Positions 29,544 to 38,575 of a stretch of DNA of 64,000 bases are shown here, piece by piece (position 1 is the first letter of the stretch; the number at the start of each line of letters is the position of its first letter). The stretch spans positions 62,001 to 126,000 of the forward strand of contig NZ_JAHLPV010000002.1 of assembly GCF_018918095.1 (NCBI RefSeq), written 5' to 3'. The stretch is from Acetivibrio sp. MSJd-27. GTDB lineage: Bacteria; Bacillota; Clostridia; UMGS1840; HGM11507. The notes under the pieces were generated by a model. The model saw only the letters and a list, made by a program, of their open reading frames with translations. It ran no database searches and was not told the DNA's origin. A program made the position numbers and the translations under genes.

Positions 29544-29915
29544 TTAATCCGACTCCCTGATTAAAAAATCATTTTTATCATTATCTTTAAATGAAAACAT
29601 TTTTCCATAGGGAAAAGACATCTTCTCCCCCACTTCTATTTTTTGCGATTGAAAGTGCGTATAAATTTCATCGATATGTTCTGTGCTTAAAATAACCGAT
29701 GGATGAGAGACATTTGCTTTCGGATTCTGTGCCAGCATAACACCTTTGTCGTAGAGGACAAAGGAAGTCTCCGAAGATTCTTCCGGAGCGACTTCAATCC
29801 AGGTTACAGGACCCAAAGTCTGTTCTCTTTTCAGGATAAAACCGCATTGGTCAATCCAGAAATGTTTTGATTGCTGCTGATCCGAAACATAGAGCGTGAT
29901 TTTTGAGATTTTCAT
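29544..29915 (-). CDS. VOC-superfamily (glyoxalase/bleomycin-resistance fold) protein
   Basis: A 123-residue single vicinal-oxygen-chelate module: KISKITLYVSDQQQSKHFWID at the N-terminus, GPVTWIEVAP and a C-terminal FSFKDNDKNDFLI. Members bind a metal or a small molecule and include glyoxalases, dioxygenases and antibiotic-binding proteins; the substrate here is unknown. The ATG at 29915 has AAAGGA upstream; extending further would run into R1 copy 4. It is a lone minus-strand gene within the rpsB-pyrH neighbourhood and looks like a later insertion. Confidence 0.8.
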   Translation of the reverse strand: MKISKITLYVSDQQQSKHFWIDQCGFILKREQTLGPVTWIEVAPEESSETSFVLYDKGVMLAQNPKANVSHPSVILSTEHIDEIYTHFQSQKIEVGEKMSFPYGKMFSFKDNDKNDFLIRESD

Positions 29916-29941
29916 TTGAAATCCTTTCTGTTGGAAAATGA

Positions 29942-30085
29942 TATAACTGCGGGCAAGATGTCCCCCGCCTTTTAAGGCGGCGGATTCCATATCCGCAATC
30001 AGCGGGAGTGTAATCTCCCGCTGATTGCGGCACTGCTATGCAGTGCCCTTGTCCTCGTTGAATGACGGGGCAAGCCCTTATTGAA
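29942..30085 (+). repeat. R1 palindromic repeat, copy 4 (full length)
   Basis: A 144-bp intact copy. In order: ATAACTGCGGGCAAGATGTCC, the CCGCC-TTTTAA-GGCGG hairpin, CCGCAATCAGCGGGAG with its 16-bp complement, GCACTGC-TAT-GCAGTGC and the end CAAGCCCTTATTGAA. It lies just upstream of the VOC gene. The next 220 bp up to pyrH hold its promoter region, with TAGAAT near 30264 as a possible -10. Confidence 0.88.
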
Positions 30086-30305
30086 CTTTGCTTCTGTGAG
30101 TATCCTAAGCGGAAAGGGTAGGAAAGGAGAACGGAAAGAGAAGATAATGTTTCTGAAGACGATGCATATCTTTCATTCCTATTATCTGTTGAGGATGGTA
30201 AAATATACGGTACAAAATACCGTTAAAAGAAAATTTAATCTTTTCATTTTGTATAAACTATGATAGAATAGATACAATGAAATATTATGGTTAGGTGGTA
30301 GAGAG

Positions 30306-31049
30306 ATGAGCGCAAAATATAACAGAGTACTTTTGAAAGTAAGCGGTGAAGCCCTTGCCACAGAGCAGGGATTTGGTCTGGATTTTCATAAAATCAATAA
30401 CGTCTGCGAGCAGATCCGGAAACTAGATGAAATGGGCGTAGAGGTAGCTATTGTTGTAGGAGCAGGAAACTTCTGGAGAGGAAGAAACGGTGCGAATATG
30501 GACAGAACACGGGCGGATCATATGGGAATGCTCGCAACCACAATCAATGCGCTGGCGATTCTGGATACCTTGGAAAGCATGGATGTACCGGCCAGAGTGC
30601 AGACAGGGATTGAAATGAAACAAATAGCGGAACCTTACATTCGAAATAAAGCAATCCGCCATCTGGAAAAAGGAAGAGTTGTTATTTTTGGATGCGGAAC
30701 AGGCAATCCCTTCTTTTCCACTGATACAGCTGCCGCTTTGCGGGCAGCGGAGATTGAAGCCGATGTCATTCTCCTGGCCAAAAATGTAGACGGTGTGTAT
30801 GATTCGGATCCCAATATCAATAAGGATGCCGTAAAATACGATTCCATCCGTTATATCGATGTGCTGAACAAGGGATTAAAGGTGATGGATTCCACTGCTA
30901 TTTCCCTGTGTATGGACAATGATATTCCCATTGAAGTGTTCGGACTGGAACAGCCGGAAAACATCGTCCGGGTTGTGAAAGGAGAAACACTTGGAACATT
31001 TGTGGGAAATGAATTGAGGGAATCATTCAGAGGCGAAAAAATGTGTTAA
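30306..31049 (+). CDS. pyrH: Uridylate kinase
   Basis: A 247-residue bacterial UMP kinase of the amino-acid kinase fold. LLKVSGEAL is the N-terminal phosphate loop; [10 protein letters not shown] near residue 55 and [13 protein letters not shown] near residue 135 line the active site; VDGVYDSDP follows. The enzyme makes UDP and is regulated by GTP and UTP in the family. It is followed by frr after 39 bp, the conserved order. The ATG has TAGGTGGTAGAG upstream. Confidence 0.97.
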   Translation: MSAKYNRVLLKVSGEALATEQGFGLDFHKINNVCEQIRKLDEMGVEVAIVVGAGNFWRGRNGANMDRTRADHMGMLATTINALAILDTLESMDVPARVQTGIEMKQIAEPYIRNKAIRHLEKGRVVIFGCGTGNPFFSTDTAAALRAAEIEADVILLAKNVDGVYDSDPNINKDAVKYDSIRYIDVLNKGLKVMDSTAISLCMDNDIPIEVFGLEQPENIVRVVKGETLGTFVGNELRESFRGEKMC

Positions 31050-31088
31050 AAAACGCAAAAATTTGCGGATAAAATAGGAGGGTATCAA

Positions 31089-31643
31089 ATGCAAGAAATT
31101 TTAAAAGATGTAGAGATTAAAATGGGAAAGACCGTTGATATTTTAGCAAAAGATTTTGCCGCAGTCCGTGCTGGCCGTGCAAATCCTGCTATTTTAGATA
31201 AGGTAACCGTGGATTATTATGGAACGGCTACCCCGATTGCGCAGGTGGGAAACATTTCGATTCCCGATGCGAGAACGATTCTGATACAGCCATGGGATGC
31301 CAGCATTTTGGGCGATGTGGAAAAAGCGATTCAGAAAGCTGATTTGGGAATCAACCCGAACAACGATGGAAAATGTATCAGATTGTCCATCCCTGCGTTG
31401 ACAGAGGAACGGCGTAAAGAATTGGTAAAAGATATCCATAAAATTGCCGAAAGCGCCAGGGTATCTATCCGAAATATCCGCCGTGACGGTGTGGATAAGC
31501 TAAAGGATATGAAAAAGAAAAGTGAGATTACGGAAGACGATTTGAAGGACGCGGAGGGAAAAGTACAGAAATCTACCGATAAATATGTTAAAGAGGTAGA
31601 TACTCTGCTTGCTGCAAAAGAAAAAGAAATTTTGACTGTTTAA
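31089..31643 (+). CDS. frr: Ribosome recycling factor
   Basis: A 184-residue tRNA-mimic that with EF-G splits post-termination ribosomes. Signature segments are AAVRAGRANPAILDKVTVDYYG, IQPWD and NNDGKCIRLSIPALTEERRKEL. Full length. GGAGGG precedes the ATG. A terminator follows at once, so transcription does not continue into uppS as in the common Firmicute cluster; uppS is 23 kb away on the other strand. Confidence 0.98.
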   Translation: MQEILKDVEIKMGKTVDILAKDFAAVRAGRANPAILDKVTVDYYGTATPIAQVGNISIPDARTILIQPWDASILGDVEKAIQKADLGINPNNDGKCIRLSIPALTEERRKELVKDIHKIAESARVSIRNIRRDGVDKLKDMKKKSEITEDDLKDAEGKVQKSTDKYVKEVDTLLAAKEKEILTV

Positions 31644-31650
31644 GAATGTA

Positions 31651-31676
31651 GAGTACCTCAAAAGAGGTACTCTTCT
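31651..31676 (+). terminator. Intrinsic terminator of pyrH-frr
   Basis: GAGTACCTC-AAAA-GAGGTACTC followed by TTCTTT. Confidence 0.8.
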
Positions 31677-31709
31677 TTCCATATTTTAAAAATAAAAAGG
31701 TTTGAAAAA

Positions 31710-32078
31710 ATGAAAGTAATTTTACAGATTGGTATTGTTTTAGGGATCTGTTTTTTGGGGGAAGGGATCGAAAAACTTCTCCCCTTCCCTTTTCCTTCCA
31801 GTGTTATCAGCATAATTCTATTGTTTGTTCTACTTTGCTCCGGATGCGTGAAGCAGAAGCATGTGAAAGAAAAGAGTGATTTTTTACTACAGAACATGGC
31901 TTTTTTCTTTATTCCGGCAGGTGTTGGAATTCTGTCAAATTATGATGCTCTGAAAGGCAGTATTTTGCCGTTGTTTGCAGTTTGTTTGCTGACAACAGTA
32001 ATTACATTCACTGTGACTGCTTTTACGGTAAAAGGCGTTATACAGATTCAGAAAGCGAAGCGGAAAAAGGAGGATTAA
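31710..32078 (+). CDS. CidA/LrgA family holin-like protein
   Basis: A 122-residue protein with four membrane segments. Recognisable pieces are FLGEGIEKLLPFPFPSSV (the LrgA signature is usually PGSVIG-like) and FFFIPAGVGIL. The family forms small membrane channels linked to murein hydrolase control and, in some bacteria, to pyruvate or small-molecule transport. It is two bases from the LrgB gene, the standard pairing. The ribosome site AAAAAGG is modest. Confidence 0.85.
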   Translation: MKVILQIGIVLGICFLGEGIEKLLPFPFPSSVISIILLFVLLCSGCVKQKHVKEKSDFLLQNMAFFFIPAGVGILSNYDALKGSILPLFAVCLLTTVITFTVTAFTVKGVIQIQKAKRKKED

Positions 32079-32079
32079 A

Positions 32080-32757
32080 ATGACAGAGTTTACCCAGTCT
32101 CCTCTTTTTGGTATTGTACTCTCTATCTTTGCCTATGAATTTGGGGTACAGTTAAACCGAAAATTGAGAACGCCGGTTGCGAACCCATTGCTTATCGCGA
32201 TTACGCTGATTATTTTGGTGTTAAATATCTTCCATATTCCTGTGGAATCCTATCAGCAGGGAGGAAATATCATATCCCTGTTTCTCGGTCCGGCCACCGC
32301 GGTATTGGCGGTTTCCGTTTACAGTCAGTTGGAAACGCTGAAAAAGAATCTTCTCCCAATCATAGCGGGATGCCTTGCTGGGGCAATCGCATCGATGGGA
32401 AGTGCATTGCTTTTATGCAAGGCTTTCGGCCTTGATGATAAACTGGTGGCATCTATGATTCCAAAATCCGTGACGACACCTATTGCAATGGAAGTCAGCA
32501 AAAATCTTGGAGGAATTGTACCGATTACGATAGCAGCGGTAATTGTGACCGGAATTATGGGCGCGGTATTGGCACCGACCCTGATTCGATTGCTTAAAGT
32601 AGACAATTCTGTGGCGGCAGGTGTTGCGATCGGAGCAAGCTCGCATGCGGTCGGAACTTCAAAAGCGATTGAGATAGGAGAGACAGAAGGGGCAATGAGC
32701 GGGATTGCCATTGGGATCTCTGGTATTATCACAGTGGTTCTTTCGATGTTTCTTTAG
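32080..32757 (+). CDS. LrgB/CidB family membrane protein
   Basis: A 225-residue membrane protein with about seven hydrophobic segments. It contains FLGPATAVLAV, PKSVTTPIAME near residue 125 and IGASSHAVGTSKAIE near residue 185, all typical of LrgB. It acts with the preceding LrgA-like protein; plant and bacterial relatives transport glycolate or glycerate, or modulate autolysis. The role in this organism is unknown. Confidence 0.92.
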   Translation: MTEFTQSPLFGIVLSIFAYEFGVQLNRKLRTPVANPLLIAITLIILVLNIFHIPVESYQQGGNIISLFLGPATAVLAVSVYSQLETLKKNLLPIIAGCLAGAIASMGSALLLCKAFGLDDKLVASMIPKSVTTPIAMEVSKNLGGIVPITIAAVIVTGIMGAVLAPTLIRLLKVDNSVAAGVAIGASSHAVGTSKAIEIGETEGAMSGIAIGISGIITVVLSMFL

Positions 32758-32769
32758 GAGGATAATGCA

Positions 32770-33279
32770 ATGAACGAGATGAGAAGAAAAGACAGGAAGA
32801 TGGATGAAGATTTTGCGTGGAGTGTGTTTGACCGATCGGACTGCCAGGTTCTTGCCACCGTAAATAAAGACGGCACACCCTATGCGGTTCCTCTCTCCTG
32901 TGCCAGAATTGGAAAAGATATTTATTTTCATTGTGCCAAAGAGGGGCAAAAGATAGAAAATATGATAAACCAAGAGGATGTATGCATCACGGCAGTTGGA
33001 GAGATTCATATACCGACCGGGAAATTTACAACCGAATTTGAATCCTGCATTCTGTGCGGGAAGGCATCTTTTGTGGAGGGGGCGGAGGAAAAAAAGGAGG
33101 CGCTGCGTGCCATCTGCATGAGATACACACCGGAGAATATGAACCGTTTTGAAGAGGCGATCGAAAAAAGCATGAAGATCACCGCAATTGTGAAAATAGA
33201 GATATGCACTGTTTCCGGAAAAAGGAAGAAATATGGTAAAGACGGAAAAGAATTAAAATTCAGAGAGGCGGATAAATAG
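32770..33279 (+). CDS. Pyridoxamine 5'-phosphate oxidase-like (split-barrel flavin) protein
   Basis: A 169-residue split-barrel protein: RRKDRKMDEDFAWSVFD, then CQVLATVNKDGTPYAVPLSC and IYFHCAKEGQKIENM, a pattern shared with nitroimidazole-resistance (Nim-like) proteins. These bind FMN, or sometimes F420 or haem, and reduce small molecules. The partner and substrate are unknown. AGGAGG lies ahead of the ATG. It is 12 bp after lrgB and 31 bp before the DUF362 gene. Confidence 0.85.
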   Translation: MNEMRRKDRKMDEDFAWSVFDRSDCQVLATVNKDGTPYAVPLSCARIGKDIYFHCAKEGQKIENMINQEDVCITAVGEIHIPTGKFTTEFESCILCGKASFVEGAEEKKEALRAICMRYTPENMNRFEEAIEKSMKITAIVKIEICTVSGKRKKYGKDGKELKFREADK

Positions 33280-33310
33280 AAAAAATATGTTGTGGAAAGG
33301 AAGAAAAGGT

Positions 33311-34177
33311 ATGGAAAAAGCAAAGGTTTATTTTACCGATGAAATTGCGCCGGAAGCGGTTATCAAACTTTATCAGGCGCTGGGCGCCCGCCTTCCGGGA
33401 AAGGTTGCGGTAAAGGTGCATTCCGGCGAGGCGGGAAATCAGAATTTTATAAGGCCGCCCTTTTTTGCGCCGATGATAAACCTTGTTGATGGAACGATTG
33501 TGGAGTGTAATACAGCGTATGAGGGAAAGCGGAATACCACAAAAGCGCATTGGGAAACCATGAAAGCGCACGGCTGGACGGATATTTCCTCTGTGGATAT
33601 AATGGATGAGGAAGGAGAATTCACCCTTCCGGTGGAAAACGGAAAACAGATCCCAATCAATTATGTTGGAGATCATTTAAAAAATTATGATTCCATGCTG
33701 GTGCTGTCCCATTTCAAAGGACATCCAATGGGGGGATTCGGCGGCGCCATCAAAAATATTTCCATCGGGATCGCTTCCGCCCACGGAAAAGCATATATCC
33801 ACGGAGCGGGAGATCCCGAAAAACTGTGGACGGCGGATCATGATTCCTTTCTGGAATCTATGGCGGACGCCGCAAAGTCAATCGTCTCTTATTTTAATGG
33901 TAAAATGGCCTTTATCAATGTCATGTGCAACATGTCTGTAGACTGTGACTGCTGTGCAGTGGCGGAGGATCCAGCCATTGCGGATATCGGCATACTCGCC
34001 TCCCTGGATCCGGTAGCGTTGGATCAGGCCTGTGTGGATCTTGTGTATCAGTCGGAGGATCCGGGGAAGCCGCATCTCATTGAACGAATTGAATCAAGAA
34101 ACGGAATTCATACGGTTGAGGCGGCGGAAGCGCTTGGCTTTGGATCGAGAGAATATGAATTGATCCATATATTATAA
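33311..34177 (+). CDS. DUF362 family protein
   Basis: A 288-residue protein starting with a DUF362 core: KVYFTDEIAPEA, VAVKVHSGEAGNQNFI, VECNTAYEGKR and LSHFKGHPMGGFGGAIKNISIG. Many DUF362 proteins add a ferredoxin domain; here only isolated cysteines (CNMSVDCDCC near residue 205) are seen. Function is unsettled; an oxidoreductase role is often proposed. ATG at 33311 follows AAAGGAAG. Last gene of the plus-strand run. Confidence 0.85.
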   Translation: MEKAKVYFTDEIAPEAVIKLYQALGARLPGKVAVKVHSGEAGNQNFIRPPFFAPMINLVDGTIVECNTAYEGKRNTTKAHWETMKAHGWTDISSVDIMDEEGEFTLPVENGKQIPINYVGDHLKNYDSMLVLSHFKGHPMGGFGGAIKNISIGIASAHGKAYIHGAGDPEKLWTADHDSFLESMADAAKSIVSYFNGKMAFINVMCNMSVDCDCCAVAEDPAIADIGILASLDPVALDQACVDLVYQSEDPGKPHLIERIESRNGIHTVEAAEALGFGSREYELIHIL

Positions 34178-34181
34178 AGAA

Positions 34182-34220
34182 AAGAGCCGGAGCAGCGTCA
34201 GAAAAGATGCTTCGGCTTTT
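34182..34220. terminator. Bidirectional terminator at the strand switch
   Basis: AAAGAGCCGGAGCA pairs with TGCTTCGGCTTTT (one G-T pair). It separates the DUF362 gene (+) from a minus-strand membrane protein gene that ends at 34235. Confidence 0.8.
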
Positions 34221-34234
34221 GCTTTTTCATATCC

Positions 34235-35386
34235 TTAAGTGTCAAACTCGTAAAGATACAATATTTTGTCATCAGGGGAATACTGTACAATGATATAATT
34301 GGGGGAATATGTGTTCGGTCCGGGAATTTTAAAATTCATTGCACGCTCATTATAAAAACAGTAATAGCCGTTTTCCAATGCCGGTATTTCGGAATGAGTA
34401 TAGCCGTCATCATTATATTCGGAATTTACATCACCATACAGATAAGAATAGCTTTCTTCATCGATCCGTTTCCAGTTTCCGTTGTTTTTGATATCCGTCT
34501 CTATCTTTTCGATTTCCGATCCGGTCAAATGATATTGCATAATACATTCGCCGTCCCCAAGAAAGCCGTCGTGGGTATCCTTTAGCTCATCCGGTTTTCT
34601 GTCGGGAATATATATCTGCATTTTGGAGCTGTATCGGTACTTATCTATGTAACCGGTTTTCAATATATAGGGAATATTGTACTGCACATTGTCAACCGAA
34701 AGAGTGTTTTCATCGATCCATACCAGATCATATTCTTCTCCGAAGCGGCCGTAACGCAAGCGTTTTTCTTCAGCCTTAAATGTACCGATGCCTATAAATA
34801 CGTCTTTTTTGATATTACGTACATATAAACAAGTGTCACCGCCCAATGCGCCCTGATCGGATGAGACCGCCCATGCACAATAAGCTTCATCCGGTGAAGT
34901 TACGGTCTGTAGGATCGTATTTGAACCAAAATTACTGAAAAGCAGCATAATATACAGAAAAAACACACAAGGAACTGACAGAACAGCGGTCAAAATGCCT
35001 GCCGCGATCCGGATACCTTTTTTCTTTACCGAACTGAAAAATATAATAAGGGCGCATATCATAAAAACGGAAGATATAACCACATAGCAGAAGTTATGGG
35101 GTTCAATGTATTCCGGATTGAAATCAAGCACAAAGCCTGATGATATGACAAAAACAAGGGCAAACAGTGGCATAAGAGCCCCGAAAACAGCTGACAGCTT
35201 GCTGTTTCCCGCTCTGTTTCTGAGTGAAAAAACAGTCGCCGTGACGGCGCCGGCAATACAAAAAAGAAGGAATAATCCATAATTGACAGGCTGAAAAAGA
35301 TAGTCTATGGCGTACAGAAAAATATTGATTGCCGAGAAAACAAGCAGGATCATTGCCAAAATGACATTGGTATTTTCTTTTTTCAT
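34235..35386 (-). CDS. Membrane protein with DUF5412-like extracellular domain
   Basis: A 383-residue protein with five hydrophobic segments in the first 150 residues and a soluble C-terminal part. The soluble part begins ILQTVTSPDEAYCAWAVSSD and continues YDLVWIDENTLSV, like DUF5412-type proteins in which a SPDGKY motif starts a beta-rich domain. Function unknown. First ATG used; AGAGGAAGAGAG lies upstream. It is the last of three minus-strand membrane-protein genes in this interval. Confidence 0.6.
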   Translation of the reverse strand: MKKENTNVILAMILLVFSAINIFLYAIDYLFQPVNYGLFLLFCIAGAVTATVFSLRNRAGNSKLSAVFGALMPLFALVFVISSGFVLDFNPEYIEPHNFCYVVISSVFMICALIIFFSSVKKKGIRIAAGILTAVLSVPCVFFLYIMLLFSNFGSNTILQTVTSPDEAYCAWAVSSDQGALGGDTCLYVRNIKKDVFIGIGTFKAEEKRLRYGRFGEEYDLVWIDENTLSVDNVQYNIPYILKTGYIDKYRYSSKMQIYIPDRKPDELKDTHDGFLGDGECIMQYHLTGSEIEKIETDIKNNGNWKRIDEESYSYLYGDVNSEYNDDGYTHSEIPALENGYYCFYNERAMNFKIPGPNTYSPNYIIVQYSPDDKILYLYEFDT

Positions 35387-35413
35387 GATCTTTTTTCTCT
35401 CTTCCTCTTGCTT

Positions 35414-35962
35414 TTAATGCGAAACCTTTTCGGTATGAACTGCAATTCCGTTTTCAAACATAATATCATACGTGATAGGATCAATAAACCCAGAGCCGAT
35501 ATAATATTCAAAGGTTCTGCCTTTGTATTCAGAGATGCTGGCAGGCTCTCCAAGCAGTGCGAGGATCTCCTGCTCGGTTTTTCCTGTTACATGATAATTG
35601 TTTTCCAAATCATCTGTCATATAAATGCGAAGTTCGTGATTAGTGTCCCATAATTTTTTGCGAAAGACGGATACATAAGAGACCGCGGCATTGAAAATGC
35701 CGTAGCTTGCAAGAAGAGCAAAGCCGGTCAGAATCAGCATGGCAGCCGGTTTCATCCAGTCGGAAGAAAGCTTTTTCCGAAAGATCACCGGCAGAATAAA
35801 AGCCAATATTCCCAAAAACCCGAACAGCAGGATCAAACCGCCGTTCCAAAAATGCAGTAAAAGAGGGCTGAAGCAAAATGCAAACAGAGAAAATCTCAAG
35901 ATGATGAACCAGACAAAAGCGAGAAGGACATATAAAAGAACTGTTATGAGTTTATTGCGCAT
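35414..35962 (-). CDS. Membrane protein with SmpA/BamE-like C-terminal segment
   Basis: A 182-residue protein with about three membrane segments up to residue 95. The tail TGKTEQEILALLGEPASISEYKG resembles the SmpA/OmlA fold seen in small lipoproteins; that match is by eye. ATG at 35962 follows AAAGGAG with good spacing. It overlaps the upstream gene by 11 bases, indicating coupling. Function unknown. Confidence 0.55.
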   Translation of the reverse strand: MRNKLITVLLYVLLAFVWFIILRFSLFAFCFSPLLLHFWNGGLILLFGFLGILAFILPVIFRKKLSSDWMKPAAMLILTGFALLASYGIFNAAVSYVSVFRKKLWDTNHELRIYMTDDLENNYHVTGKTEQEILALLGEPASISEYKGRTFEYYIGSGFIDPITYDIMFENGIAVHTEKVSH

Positions 35963-36302
35963 TATGACCACTCCTTTTAAAATCTTTCACATTATATTTC
36001 TTTATTTTTCCCTCACCTTTGTCAATATAGAATTCTGTATCGGAGATCGATCCATAGCCTGCTGGAACAGTTTCTCCCGTGAAATATTTTTTCGTAAAAA
36101 AGAGTTTCTTTTCCGTAAAATATATTTTTCCTCTGTACCCCCAAGCACCGATATCGATCCAGTTTGCTTCCACGGTATATTTTCCGTCCGGAGAGGGGTG
36201 AGATATTTTTTCTGTACCAAAAAGATAGAAAACAGAAACAGCGACAGAGTACATTAAAATGACTGTGATCAGAATGATACTTATTTTCAGCAATTTTTTC
36301 AT
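35952..36302 (-). CDS. Small membrane-anchored DUF5412-like protein
   Basis: A 116-residue protein with one N-terminal membrane segment (residues 5-27) followed by HPSPDGKYTVEANWIDIGAWGYRGKIYF, the DUF5412-like start also seen in the gene at 34235. ATG at 36302 was chosen for the GGTGATG site before it. It is the first gene of the three-gene group. No function is assigned. Confidence 0.6.
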   Translation of the reverse strand: MKKLLKISIILITVILMYSVAVSVFYLFGTEKISHPSPDGKYTVEANWIDIGAWGYRGKIYFTEKKLFFTKKYFTGETVPAGYGSISDTEFYIDKGEGKIKKYNVKDFKRSGHNAQ

Positions 36303-36419
36303 TTCATCACCCGCTTTTAATATATCACGGAAAAGAAAATGCGTCAATCATTGATTTATTACAGCGGTTTATGCGGTGCAGTAGAGAGCATGGAAACAAT
36401 GCTATTGAATGATAATGGT

Positions 36420-37175
36420 TTACGTGAGGATCCATTTTTTCAGCGCTTCTGCAACGCCGTGTTCCTCCGCTGTTCCAGTGATTTTATCGGCTGTCTTTTT
36501 GACTTCTTCGGGTGCATTGCCCATCACAATACTCAGTGCAGTGTACCGGAGCATATCCAAGTCATTGGGGCTGTCTCCAAAGCTTACGCTGTCTCTTTGA
36601 GTTAGATGGCAGTCATTCAGGACTTTTTCGATTCCCGTGGCCTTATTACATCCCTTTATGACAGCCTCCTGATAATAGGGATGCACAATTAAGGAGAAAT
36701 AGTTATCCAAGAGAATTTTGGAGGCCTCGCCCGGCGTTCCGTAAAGAGTTAACTTTGTAATAGGATGGCCGGCCGCGAAACGGTCGAAATCCTCAGGATC
36801 TTTAAGAACCGGCCATTGTGTGTGTGAGGATTTCCCTTCGTTTATGACAAACATGGCGTCCTCCCCCTCCAGCACACAGGTCTGACCGTCGCTCCGGAAA
36901 TGATGAAAAATTTCTCTTACCATATCTTCCGGCACCGATACGCGAAAAATTGTTTTATCACCGATTATAACATGGGAGCCAGCACCGCAGACAATGCCGT
37001 CAAAGCCAAATTCCAGTGCTTCTTCCGGGATAAAAGCATAGGAACGCCCGGTGCATAAAAAAGCCAGATGGCCTTTTTTTTGAAGCTTGCGGATTGCTTT
37101 CCTGTTTTCCGGAGACATATGATTTCCGTCAAAGGACAGTGTTCCGTCCCAGTCAAAGAATACTGCTTTTTTCAT
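36420..37175 (-). CDS. HAD-superfamily IIB (Cof-type) phosphatase
   Basis: A 251-residue haloacid dehalogenase-type hydrolase. Motif I is FFDWDGTL with nucleophile Asp8 and Asp10; motif II is LCTGRS near residue 41; motif IV is SFGDSPNDLDML near residue 200. A C2B cap lies between. The family dephosphorylates sugar phosphates or cofactors such as FMN and PLP; the substrate is unknown. GGGGAAGGAA precedes the ATG. It lies 40 bp after aroEK and may be the tail of the aro operon. Confidence 0.9.
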   Translation of the reverse strand: MKKAVFFDWDGTLSFDGNHMSPENRKAIRKLQKKGHLAFLCTGRSYAFIPEEALEFGFDGIVCGAGSHVIIGDKTIFRVSVPEDMVREIFHHFRSDGQTCVLEGEDAMFVINEGKSSHTQWPVLKDPEDFDRFAAGHPITKLTLYGTPGEASKILLDNYFSLIVHPYYQEAVIKGCNKATGIEKVLNDCHLTQRDSVSFGDSPNDLDMLRYTALSIVMGNAPEEVKKTADKITGTAEEHGVAEALKKWILT

Positions 37176-37215
37176 TTCCTTCCCCTTTCGTTTGCAATAC
37201 TCCTTTTATTATACT

Positions 37216-38556
37216 TTATTTTTTTGTATATGCAATGATTCTGTCACAAATTTTTAAAACAGTATCCTTGACAGGCATCTCTTTTGAAATACATACAGGA
37301 ATATGTGCATACTTCTGATAAAGGGGCATCCGCCTTTGAAGAAGTTCCGCCAGTTTTACTTCCATATTTCCTGCAAGCAAGGGGCGTTTGGTATCGCCGG
37401 AAAGCCGGGACAGCAGAATCTCCTTGGAGGGCATAAGGGAGACAACAATGTTATCCGGATTTTCAAAAAGCCGCTGCATACAGGAAGCAGTTTCCACGAT
37501 ACCTCCGCCTGTACTGATGACTTTGCCGGTTTCCGCACACAAATCCAAGGCGGTTTCCTCCTCAAGCTGCCGGAAATATCTCTCTCCTTTGAGAGAAAAA
37601 ATTTGTTTGATTTCCATTCCGGTTTTCCGCTCGATCTCTGCGTCCAAATCCACCGCGGAGCTTTGGAATATCCTTCCGATTCCCTTCATCAGGGACGATT
37701 TTCCGGAACCGGGAGGACCGATCAAAATGATATTTTTCGGAAAAGAAAATCGTTCTAACTGTTTTTTTACCGTGTTTTCCACCGCTCGAAACTGTTCTGT
37801 GGAAAAGACGGCGTCATAAAAATATTTTTGTGCATAACCCGCCTGACAGACCAGCATTTGAAGCCCATTCACACCGGTTCCGCCGGAGAAGTTTACCGCA
37901 TTGGTCAGCAGAGTGGAAATCGGATTGTAAATGGTGTCAAAGGCAAAGCTTATATGCCTCAGGGAGAACAGAGGAACGGGAGAAGCTGCGATGTTGGGAT
38001 ACATTCCGGCAGGGGTTCCCTGCAGCACAATCTCATAGTCTTCCTCTGGCTCTGTGATGACCGAAACCACTTTTCCGGTTTTCTCTTTGATTTCCCGCTG
38101 TGTATCCCCTGCCTTTGACTCGTCGCGCAGGCAGATGGTGACATCTGCTCCTGCGAGAACGCTCTCGGTAACCATCATCTTGGAAACACCGCCAAATCCT
38201 GTCACCAAGACCTTTTTATTCGCAAGATTTATGTTGTGGGAGCGAAGGCTCTCCAAAAAACCGTCCACATCAGTATTGTATCCACACAGGGAATTTCCAT
38301 GCCGCACTACGGTATTGCAGGCATGATAAAGGCGCACCTTCTCATCCATTTGAGAGAGGTACGCAATGATATTTGTCTTATGTGGAATGGTCACATTAAA
38401 GCCGTCCAGCATAAGGATATTAGAAAAATCTTCTAGTGTCTTTCTGGCGTACAGATCGTATTGATATTCCGGTTTCCCGGCAAGAGAAAACAGCATCCGG
38501 TGAATTTCCGGAGAAAGACTATGTCCCAGCGGGTAGCCCAATAATCCGTATTTCAT
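37216..38556 (-). CDS. aroEK: Fused shikimate dehydrogenase and shikimate kinase
   Basis: A 446-residue fusion. Residues 1-270 are AroE: MKYGLLGYPLGHSLSPEIH, NVTIPHKTNI, VTGFGGVSKMM and GLQMLVCQAGYAQ; they reduce dehydroshikimate with NADPH. Residues 275-446 are AroK: P-loop LIGPPGSGKSS near residue 282, the shikimate-binding Asp in AVDLDAEIE, and STGGGIV; they phosphorylate shikimate. One polypeptide thus catalyses two consecutive steps. ATG at 38556 follows AGAAGGGCAGG. The last enzyme gene of the aro operon, 19 bp after pheA. Such fusions are known in some Clostridia. Confidence 0.95.
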   Translation of the reverse strand: MKYGLLGYPLGHSLSPEIHRMLFSLAGKPEYQYDLYARKTLEDFSNILMLDGFNVTIPHKTNIIAYLSQMDEKVRLYHACNTVVRHGNSLCGYNTDVDGFLESLRSHNINLANKKVLVTGFGGVSKMMVTESVLAGADVTICLRDESKAGDTQREIKEKTGKVVSVITEPEEDYEIVLQGTPAGMYPNIAASPVPLFSLRHISFAFDTIYNPISTLLTNAVNFSGGTGVNGLQMLVCQAGYAQKYFYDAVFSTEQFRAVENTVKKQLERFSFPKNIILIGPPGSGKSSLMKGIGRIFQSSAVDLDAEIERKTGMEIKQIFSLKGERYFRQLEEETALDLCAETGKVISTGGGIVETASCMQRLFENPDNIVVSLMPSKEILLSRLSGDTKRPLLAGNMEVKLAELLQRRMPLYQKYAHIPVCISKEMPVKDTVLKICDRIIAYTKK

Positions 38557-38575
38557 ACCTGCCCTTCTTTCCGAT

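Noticed and set aside
31710-32757. Prophage holin module
   Set aside because: The pair matches chromosomal LrgA/LrgB; no phage structural or lysis genes are nearby.
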